Part shown: piece by piece, positions 33,640 to 42,880 of the stretch | How positions within the stretch are numbered: position 1 is the first letter of the stretch | Layout: every line of letters starts with the position of its first letter | Source of the DNA: Persicaria tinctoria | Taxonomy: Eukaryota; Streptophyta; Magnoliopsida; Caryophyllales; Polygonaceae | Reading direction: 5' to 3' | Length of the DNA: 64,000 nucleotides | NCBI GenBank assembly: GCA_037127255.1 | Contig: JBANSL010000013.1 | Coordinates: forward strand, 10,932,688 to 10,996,687 | Made by a program: the position numbers and the translations under genes | Notes under the pieces: model-generated | Told to the model about the DNA's origin: nothing | Database searches by the model: none | The model's input: only the letters and a program-made list of their open reading frames with translations

Positions 33640-35168
33640 ATGCGTAAAACTAAAGGGAAGAATGAGTGGTCGATGAGGGATATCCCAAAAGTACCTTCAG
33701 GTTTTTCTACGCGTAAGTCACGCCATCCGGCCCCGAATACTAAACCGAATCCTATAGATGCGCCTAAAGATAAGGAAAGGTCAAGCCGCAATTCTTTCAG
33801 TGACAGGGCACTACCATGCTGGCCACCACCGCCCGGCCGAGTACTATGCTGTTGGCCACCACCGCCCGGCCGAGTACTATGCTGTTGGCCACCACCTCCC
33901 GGCCAAATACTATGCTGCTGGCCACCACCGCCCGGCCGAATACTATGCTGCTGGCCACCACCGCCCGGAGTACTATGCTGCTGGCCACCAGCACCAGGAG
34001 TACCAGACTGCTTCCCACCACCGCCAAGAGGACCATGCTCGCCACCTGGATATAACAACCCATCGCATGCTGATGGCTACAGGTACATTTCCGAAAAGAA
34101 CAGCCAGGGTAGTGCGAGCAGCACCATGGATGGGAGTACCATGCTGGCCAGCGTATCCGATCCGACGCAGTTAACAAACGATACTACCGCCAACTCCACA
34201 AAGGTATGTAATTTCATATATACTCCGCCTCTAATTTAGTTTGTGTACTGTGTCTATAAAAATGTGAAAAAGAATACAAATGTTATCTTAGTAAAGAAAG
34301 AAAAAGGAAGCATAACTAATGTAAGAGGTCATGTATTCAAATCTTATGTTTTTACTTTTTTTGCAATACTTTTGATTTCTACCAAATTTTTCACATGAGC
34401 ATATATTCATTATGCTACACATATACTTTTATAAATTCTTCTAATTTTTATTTTTATGATATTGTTTTACTATCAATATTATATTCAAACCATAATTTAT
34501 AGGTTTTTTTGCCACATTTTTCAATCCTATCATTTTTTTGCATTTACAAAAAGACATATTTTTAAAAAAATTATAATTTTCTTTTAATATTTTTTTTTAA
34601 AAAATATTCATCATGCTACTCATATATGGAAAAAAAAATATTAAATTTTATTTTATGAATTTTAATAATAAAATATCATATTTATATTTTTTTGTCAATA
34701 TATTTTTTTTAAATCCTTGATTATATATATACTAAGACAAAAATTCCAAATTAAAATTTTCGCCCCCCTCTCTAAAATCCCGCAGTCGCCACTGATGTAC
34801 ATACAATAGATTCAAAATATCATGTTAAGTTTGTACCTTGGATCCAACAATATATATAATATATCCTTTATCTGTTTCTTTTTCTCCAGAGTTTGACATC
34901 TGGGACGAAAGGAATCGGTAGCTCGTCATCTAATGCGGAGTCCGCGAATAAGAAAGGAGTCGGGAGCTCGTCATCTAAGGCATCTGGGACGAAAAAATCG
35001 AAGGTTCGTAAATTAAATTATGCTAATTCTGTGCCACATCAATTCAAAAATTATACTATCAGGCACGTCATTGATTTATCGTTTCTGCTGGTGAATATCT
35101 GTTGGTGAATTCAGGACTACAGAGCTCACAGCTGGATCAGCAAGGTTAAAGGAAGCTATGCCAGCTAG
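33640..35168 (+). CDS. family gene B: Pro-rich repeat, Ser/Gly-rich protein
   Basis: This is an unrecognised protein predicted at 243 residues from three exons: 33640-34203, 34890-35003 and 35115-35168. Both introns are GT..AG in phase 0. Residues 1-58 are basic and polar (MRKTKGKNEW, FSTRKSRHPAP). About residues 60-126 are a tandem repeat of CCWPPPPGRVL type. Then come ADGYRYISEKNSQG and a Ser/Thr-rich stretch. Exon 2 is SLTSGTKGIGSSSSN..KASGTKKSK, and exon 3 ends HSWISKVKGSYAS. The second intron, with its GTTCGT donor, is at the same place as in gene A (14513). There is no signal peptide or membrane span. Cys-Trp-Pro-rich repeats suggest a structural or binding role, but that is a guess. 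The start is the first ATG after the TATA box that opens the long frame. Confidence 0.6.
33817..34020 (+). repeat. 33-bp tandem repeat encoding CCWPPPPGRVL
   Basis: Five near-identical units of 33 bp (the fifth 30 bp), followed by two degenerate ones, lie in frame within exon 1 of gene B. The consensus is CCWPPPPG[R/Q][V/I]L. The strand and frame are chosen because this frame alone continues into the conserved ADGYRY segment; the other frames (HHRPAEYYA on +, GGGGQQHS on -) are shadows of the repeat. Confidence 0.85.
34204..34889. other. intron 1 of family gene B
   Basis: A 686-bp AT-rich intron with GTATGT donor and TTCTCCAG acceptor. Its 3' part includes cgcccccctct..gccactgatgt, which looks like an unrelated repeat tail. 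No other feature is seen. Confidence 0.5.
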
Positions 35169-35774
35169 CTCATTATCAGGGAGTTCTTGTTGGCTTAAAT
35201 TCAGTTGGTTAAATTGTTGTGTCGTTTTAGACTTAATCTAGAGCTGAACTTGTTGTATAAATAATGGCTCCAGTTACATTGTGTAATCAAGATATTTTGG
35301 AAATCGTCTAGCTTAATTCTTCATCTGATCTCACTGAGATCTTCTCACAGGGTGTTGATACTAGCTCACTCGATCAGACTAGCTCACTCGATCTGTCTTT
35401 GTGTTTCAGTTCACTCGATATCAAGTCAATTCGATCATCGAGACGTTGATCAGTGTGTTGAGTTTGTTAATTACGTTTTCTGCTATGTAACTCGCATGAC
35501 TAGCACGTGCTATATATGTCCTCTATATAAATGATCGTCTCCTCTCTGTAACAGACCACTTATTTTCATTCAATTCAATCGTTTTTCTGAGTTTGATTTC
35601 AAGCTTTCATGGCTTCCTGTTGCTCTCTCTAAATCTGATTCTTAGATTGTGAAATAGTATCAGAGCTTGCATAGCTCGTGATTCTGTGTTTGAGTTTTCC
35701 GATTGCAATTCTGTATTTGCAATCTTCTCCGTTTCTCTGTTTCTCTGAAAATCCAATATAATTCTTGATCGAGA

Positions 35775-36560
35775 ATGGATCAAAATGAAGCTAATCAACC
35801 AAATCTAAATGATGTTCTCAATCTACATCACTCGGATCATCCGAGTTACAATTTGTCTACGCAATTGCTAAGCGAAACCAACTATGTACAACCATTGGCA
35901 TCGATCGGTGGAGGTGTCTCTGGTTGCAAAGAACAAGATGAGTCTTCTCGACGGAAGTTTTCAAGTTCCAGATCTTGATTCTCCTCCTCAGTATCCACAG
36001 TGGAAGAGGTGCAATGGGATGGTGACTTCTTGGATTCTTCACTCAGTTGAGAAGGATATAGCTTAGACGTACGCTACTGTATTTTCGTGTTGCACATGAG
36101 ATGTGGGAAGAATTGAAGATGAGATTCGGTTCTCCGAACAGTACTCGTCTCTATCAGGTAAAAAAGAAGTTATTCAACATTTCTTTTAGTGGTTCATCGA
36201 TTTCATCATATTTTACTAAGTTCAAGAAGATTTGGGATGAATATTTGGATCTTGTTGATATGCTTACTTGCACTTCTTGTGGATCAGTTAATACTGTGTC
36301 TAAATTGCTTGCTAATCAACAAGTAATTTAGCTTCTTGTTGGTTTACCTGATTCATACAATGGAGTGCATACGAATATACTGTGTATGAAGCCTACTCAT
36401 ACCTCTATGGGTGATGTCTATAGAATGCTTCTTGATGAGGAAAGTCAAAGGAGGTTGAACAATTCTGGTTCAATCAATGAGAATGTTGTTGCGTTTAACT
36501 CATTTCAGAGGGATAATCAAAGCAATAATCATAATGGTGATCAGTACAATCGTTTTTAAT
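35775..36560 (+). pseudogene. copia-4 gag
   Basis: Gag starts MDQNEANQPN, with LHHSDHPSYNL. After frameshifts it has LVAKNKMSLLDGSF, YPQWKRCNGMVTSWILHSVEKDI, MWEELKMRFG, RLYQVKKKLFNISF, FTKFKKIWDEY and LVGLPDSYNGVHTNIL, the normal order of the plant copia Gag domain. At least two frameshifts and two stops disable it. The zinc knuckle is missing because of the downstream insertion or deletion. Confidence 0.85.
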
Positions 36561-36614
36561 GGTCAAAAGACTGGAAATCAGAATGGAACTAAGGGGAAAA
36601 GAACTAATGGACGG

Positions 36615-37895
36615 TTTTTAGTCACGTAAACCGTATCAAAATAAAACTCAAACCTACAAACTAGTATATATAGCAAGTAAGTAAGAGGTCGATCCCACAG
36701 AGAATCAAGTATTTCTCCGCAATGTGTATTTACCAATTAGTAGAAAGGAGGGGTTTTGGTGATTGAAACAAGAAAGAAAGCAAAATACACTATAAACAGA
36801 TTGATGCAAAACAATTTAGAGAAGATCGATCTACCTACAACTATCCACTTTATTTGGTTGAATTGATATTGTAACTTCCTCTTGTCCTTTTAATCTTCCT
36901 ATGAATGCCCTTGTCCCGACCTAATATAGTTACTAGTCCAATCAGTCATAGAAACCCTTATCAATCGAACGGTCTCTAAAGAAGGATTTAACCCAATTGA
37001 TAGCTTTAAGTTCAGAGATTAACCAAGGTATTTGCAGTCCCTAAAGAGGGATTTAACAACACGTCCAACTTCCTACCTATCCAATTAGTTCAATCAGCCC
37101 TAAAGGGACAAGTTTGCTACTTGGGTTAAGGTTCGCAATCAGGAATCTACAAAACCCTAGCAATTGAATTGATTCTAACTAGTTGTGTGGGATAGATAGA
37201 ATAAAACAATAGACAATCAAGCACAAAGAAGTTGAAGCATTCAATATAGGAAATAAGGAACAAGATTCAGAAACTCACAATCAATCCAAATAAAGCTTCA
37301 AATTGCAAGTAGAACGAAGAGAGTTTAGCCGCCCATGACGAACATCGCTCTCTCTCTAATTGTCTGATAGAACGTGGAATAGAATAGAAGTCACTGAAAA
37401 ATAACATAAATCGGCCTTTTAATAAGTCTAAGTCGACCACCAGACAAACTAGCAAAACTAGGGTTTTAATTAAATGAAACGCGACGCTCTGAGCAAATGT
37501 GGCGGCCGCGTCAAATGTTGCGGCCGCGGAAAATTGATGTGATGCGGCCGCGGCATCAGCTTGATCTTCATTCCTGCAGCATCGGTTCTGGCGGCGGCCG
37601 CGACACGCATGCTGAGGCCTCCAGAAAGTGCAAAACAAGTTCAGCATGTCTGGCGATAACTTATGCAGACTTGTTCTTCGTTTAAGTCCGCTTCTTCTCA
37701 GGACCTCTTGAGATCTTCATGTAAGCTTCTCTGATCAACTAGACATTCTCATATAATGCGTTATCAACTCCTGTCTCATCATCGGATCCACGATTACCTG
37801 AAATAATCAATAAAAGTGTGTAGATTCCGACTCCACCAACATAGAGAGTATATATGCAAATTGTACTTAAATGATGCATGTAGGTTCCTAATAGC
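36615..37895. mobile_element. insertion in copia-4 with gtcgatcccacag motif
   Basis: The gag frame ends at about 36610 and the protease frame resumes near 37896. The DNA between is unrelated. It starts with tagtcacgtaaaccgtatc and contains gaggtcgatcccacagagaa, a word I recognise from a widespread plant repeat family, plus aagaagggattt/taaagagggattt pairs. A CpG-rich block with four GCGGCCGC sites lies at 37500-37600. The ends are not defined by a TSD I can see. The class is uncertain; a non-autonomous LTR element is one option. Confidence 0.5.
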
Positions 37896-38719
37896 ATGCA
37901 TTTAGGTAGGCAAAGTAATGGTGAGGACACCAACATGGTGGCAGGTAACAAGTTTTGCTTTAATGTTCATGGTGATGTGTATAGTTGGGTGATAGATAGT
38001 GGGGCTACACATCATATTTGTCCTGATCTATCTATGTTTAGTTATTGTAAAGTTTTTCATATGCCCGGCTATATTACTATCCCTAATGGTCAACAATCTA
38101 AGATCTATCATGTTGGATCTATTAAGTTGAAAAATCATATTGTGCTTCATCATGTGTTACATGTGCCTGAATTTGCTTATAACTTGCTATATGTGAGGCA
38201 GTTTGTTCATGATCTCAATGCTTATATGCTATTCACTCCTCATTGTCTGATCTAGGACCCTTCAATGAGCAAGTCACTGGTGCTTGGTGAAGTGTCCAAA
38301 TGATTATATCTTACAACTGTGGAATCAAGTTCTGAAACTCTTGACAAGAATGCTTCTAGGATTTTATCTTCTGCTATAAATGGTGATTTGATTTGCAATA
38401 CAAACTGTAATTAGGCTTTTAAGTGCACATGTTGTATCTCTTGAGTTGTGGCATTGCATACTGGGTCATGTACGTACCTTTTGATCAATTGTTTCATTTT
38501 GAATTTCTAAAGGATCTTACTAGACATTCTAAACATCATGTTTGTCATGTTTGTCCTCGTGCAAGACAACACATGAACTCTTTTCCTATTAGTTTAATAA
38601 AATATTTTGAGTTGCTTTGAATTGTTACATGTTGATATTTGGGGACCTTATAAAGTTCCAACTCATAATGGTTTTAAATATTTTCTAACCATTATGGATG
38701 ACTTCTCAAGAGCTACTTG
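37896..38719 (+). pseudogene. copia-4 protease and integrase fragment
   Basis: The frame has VYSWVIDSGATHHICPDL (protease active site DSG), GSIKLKNHIVLHHVLHVPEFAYNLL and, after several stops and shifts, the GAG-pre-integrase CHVCPRARQ and the integrase start LLHVDIWGPYKVPTHNGFKY, LTIMDDFSRAT. The coding sequence is then cut by CACTACTAG at 38720. Confidence 0.85.
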
Positions 38720-41700
38720 CACTACTAGAATTCTGTTAATAGACATCATATTATTTACATCAGTCAGAAATACGCAAAATGTTAATTGATTATATTACAT
38801 CGGTTATTAAATTTGTGATGTTAAATTATTTTTTGACAACAGATATTGTCTTTAACCGATGTTAAATAGTTAATTGCAAAAATATTCAAAACACGCGGCA
38901 TATTAGATTCCCAAAATTGAAACGCCCGGGATGGGATAACTTAGAAAAAATAGGCGGTATTTCAAAATTTTGAGGAAATTTAACACTTCATAAAATATCT
39001 CTCATCCATTCTCTTCTCTCTCTCACACACAAAATCTCTGTCTTCTTCCCCTGACCTAAAATCTCCATCTTTCCTCGTTGGTGATTCAGTTGTCCTTGAT
39101 CTCCCTCTCGTCTCCTGTCGTTTCCCTCTGGTTGGCGACAACAGAGAAGATGGCCAACGTCAACTACACTCATCAACTCTGTCCTTCACTCTTCCTCTGA
39201 CCGGCAGTTAAGTTAGGAAGATGACTGCTCTCTCTCACAACCCTAACTTAAGAATTCGCAGTCTTTTCAAGTGATTCTCGAGTGTTCTCCTGACCTCCAT
39301 TATCAGGTAACCTTTTTGAACCCTTTTCTTTTTAATTCACAAGATCAATTAGGGTTTGATTTGGTTAAATAGCGGATCTGGATTCATGAGTTTGATTAGG
39401 GTTTGATTTTCCATTCACGAGCTTGATTAGGGAGTTTGATTCGAGGATCTGGATTCACAGGATCGATTCGAGAGTAGATGTAGATAGCGTCTGACAAATT
39501 TGGTAAAAGAGTGAAGCATATGAGGATTTCAAAGCCAGAGGATGTGCCCGAGTACTTTCCAGTGGGTTCGTGACTAGTAAGTGCATAACGTTTTGCTCGC
39601 TTCAATTTGCTGATGTTTTCTTCGAAGTGTAAACTTATATATTAGGTGTAATTTTCTCATTCTTTCATTTGGAAAATGGAGTTTTGCGCCTTTTTAATAT
39701 TCAATTAGTTAGTAAGCATAGCAGGAAATGAGGTGTAATTTTCTCATTCATTCATTTGGAAAATGGCGTTCTGCTCCTTTTTAAAATTCGATTAGTTAGT
39801 AAGCATAGCAGTAAATGCAAACTAAAAAAAAAAGAGCATGTGTTTCCCTGTGTGTTGGTTTCTGATGGTGCTTTAGCAAAGGTTCAAGTGAATTTGTGTT
39901 TGAGCTTAATTATTCAATAAACTATAAAGCTTTCCTCGGAGAGCTACTGATTTATCATGCAGTCATTTTTATTGTGATTTTGTCTTCTAAGTTGTGTAAT
40001 TTTTTATCCCAAGGTAGGCGATTCTTTAGTCCATCAAACTTCATGTAATTTGAGAAATATGAACAAGGTAGAATTGTCATACTCCCGTTCTACCTGTATG
40101 TGAGGTGAGTTTAGCTACCCTATTTTTTTTGTAAATATTTATCAGTGTTACTTTCAGTTGAATAGACAACATATTGTCATTTTTTTGTAAGTACCTTCTG
40201 AACAAATGAGGAAACACACACACACACACATTGTCATTTCAGGAGCCATATCCTTGAATTTGTAAATTCCCTTTTATTCAGGTTTCTCTCACCTAGGCCA
40301 GAATTCACATGAGTGAGCTTGATGAATATTATGATGGTTTTCTTCAACTACTTGTAAGGATTCCCTGATCTCAGCCCATTCAAACTAAATGATTAAGGTT
40401 AAACATTTTAAGATTAGTTGAGAATGCTAATTTGATGACTAAAAAGATTTCCAGTTTTGACCTAATACTAATATAATGACTGTAATTGATGGATTCTTTG
40501 CTCTGTCTTATGTTTGTAGGAGAGTCTGACATTTAAGGATTAAAAAATCAGTGAAAACTTTTATGTTAGGGGCGATGGCATGGTGTGTTTATGAGACTCC
40601 ATTCCTATAGTTCACTGTGGTGGCTTCTAGTGATGATGTGATAATTGATAGCCTTTATCTTTTCCAGCAGGCATAATTTTTCTGAAGAATATCTTAAGCT
40701 TTTGTTTGAACAAAATGGGTTTGATACTTTGATACATTAGGAATTAGTGTGCATTGCAAGAAAATAAAAAATCAATCAAGGGAGAAGCATCATCTCAAAT
40801 CTGATATTCTTGAGGCCAATTCTCTGAACTTGCTATTAGAAAGAAGTTATGTTGACAGAGTTTTGACATCATTGCCCGTATGCATTCTATCAAGTGTCAA
40901 TTGATCATCTCTCCTTGTGACATTGCCTTTTTGTTGTTTTTTCATCATTAGATTCTTTATTTCGGGTACTAACCGAGGAAGAACAGATTCTTTATTAGAT
41001 TCTTCATCATTAGATTCTTTATTTCGCACCTGAAAAGTACACAATGAAGACAATTATAATCCTTCTTTGTTTTCCTCTTGGATCATTGATCTCATGTCTT
41101 TTGCATCCAGCAAAGTAGTAGACGTCCTGCTCAAAGTTGACATTATCTTAAATGACAATGGTTTTTGACATGATTTATATGCACTTTTCAGCTCTTTATT
41201 CAAATTGCTTGGCTGTAAATTTGGTGGAACAACTTTGGAACTTTGCTTGGCATGCTGCTATTGCATTGATTCATCCAAGTCTTTTATCTGTGGTAGTCAT
41301 GAGTTTCTTCACTAAGGTTTGGCATTTCCCCTTACATCTTTATACGATGGAAATTTCTTTTTCTTTTTCATTCTCTTCTTTCCTAGTGTAAGTGATCCAA
41401 ATGCATTATAAGAGAATTGCCTCTTATGACCAGCTTGATGGAAAAAACAGCTTGTTGTGATTTTGGGTGGCCCCTTGGTTGGAAAGCTTATGGATTTTAT
41501 GCCCAGGGTGCCTACATCTGTTTTGAGTTTTTTTCAGGTGATCACCCATGGTTTCTTACACTTTTGATGGGTGGGGTTGTTGAGAGGTTGACAGGGCACC
41601 TGAAAAGTACACAATGAAGACAATTATAATCCTTCTTTGTTTTCCTCTTGGATCATTGATCTCATGTCTTTTGCATCCAGCAAAGTAGTAGACGTCCTGC

Positions 41701-42880
41701 TCAAAGTTGACATTATCTTAAATGACAATGGTTTTTGACATGATTTATATGCACTTTTCAGCTCTTTATTCAAATTGCTTGGCTGGAAATTTGGTGGAAC
41801 AACTTTGGAACTTTGCTTGGCATGCTGCTATTGCATTGATTCATCCAAGTCTTTTACCTGTGGTAGTCATGAGTTTCTTCACTAAGGTTTGGCATTTCCC
41901 TTTACATCTTTATACGGTGGAAATTTCTTTTTCTTTTTCATTCTCTTCTTTCCTAGTGTGAGTGATCCAAATGCACTATAAGAGAATTGCCTCTTATGAC
42001 CAGCTTGATGGAAAAAACAGCTTGTTGTGATTTTGGGTGGCCCCTCGGTTGGAAAGCTTATGGATTTTATGCCCAGGGTGCCTACATCTGTTTTGAGTTT
42101 TTTTTCAGGTGATCACCCATGGTTTCTTACACTTTTGATGGCTGGGGTTGTTGAGAGGTTGAGAGGATTGGCATTAGGTGTTGCCATCTCGCTCTTTGCT
42201 TAAGGACCTTCTTGTTTCAAGCACTCTTTTGTCACGTGTGTTTTGGCTCCTCAATATGGTAGTAGCAGACTTAGTTTGATTAAGCAGCAGGCAAGACTTT
42301 AGATTCGCTTGGCTCCACGTAGTTTTACCCTGAATTATGAACTCAGCTTTGCTTTTGGTGTAGTTTTACTGTTCTTAAATGTTTAGCCGAGGTTAATTTT
42401 ATTGAAATACAGGTCGTGCCTTTGACTTCATTCACTTTATTTTTAAGTGATATTATATCAAGCTTAGAATTCGACTATTGATGTATTTTATTTTGTATTT
42501 AGCCTTGTAGTCATCTTGTATTCGACTCAGTTGTCATTATTTAATGTATTAGTTATGGTCTTTTGCATTGTTAAATTTTTTGTTTGCCAAAACAATGTCA
42601 CGAACTCACGATATAGGTTATTAGGTGTATTTGATGAAACACATCGAATTTGAGAGCGAAAAGCGATGTCTATGTTTGTAAATACGTCAACCATTACAAT
42701 ACATATCGATTTCTAAACCCAGCATATATGAAAATTATAACAAAAACAGATGTGTATATATAGCAATTACATCGTTGAAAATATATAAAATGATGTTGTA
42801 AATAATCAACACATCATTTTCAAAGAAACAACTGATGTGAAAATATATAAATAACATTGACTTTAAAAATATTCAATTTC
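38720..42880. mobile_element. CACTA-type element, left end and interior
   Basis: The copia-4 integrase is interrupted by CACTACTAGAATTCTG, followed by subterminal words acatcggtta/taaccgatgtta in both orientations, a classic CACTA left end. Similar acatcg/cgatgt words recur at about 42630-42850, which should be near the right end. No matching GTAGTG terminus or TSD follows, so the right tip is missing or replaced. The interior has an exon-like stretch (e.g. 39480-39575 on the + strand: ISKPEDVPEYFPVGS) and a 570-bp tandem duplication. I see no transposase. Confidence 0.65.
41026..42165 (+). repeat. 570-bp tandem duplication
   Basis: 41026-41595 and 41596-42165 are near-identical head-to-tail copies. 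The start gcacctgaaaagtacacaat occurs at 41026 and 41596, and the copies differ by scattered single bases (e.g. tctgtgg/cctgtgg, tgtaaat/tggaaat). Each copy holds a 79-codon open frame, but neither resembles a known protein. Confidence 0.95.

Larger units (their letters stand above)
35353..38719 (+). mobile_element. decayed copia element (copia-4), 3' part lost
   Basis: An LTR-like 5' end begins TGTTGATACTAGCTC at about 35353 and has a TATA box (ctatataaatg near 35520). A primer-binding-like agtatcagagc near 35657 follows, then gag from ATG 35775, then protease and integrase from about 37896. Coding is interrupted by an insertion (about 36615-37895), and the element ends at the CACTA left terminus at 38720 inside the integrase core. 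The RT, RNase H and 3' LTR are not found downstream. Confidence 0.75.

Noticed and set aside
33543..34177. Minus-strand GGGGQQHS-repeat protein and + strand HHRPAEYYA or TARPSTMLL frames
   Set aside because: Shadow frames of the 33-bp repeat. Only the CCWPPPPG frame continues into the segment conserved in gene A.
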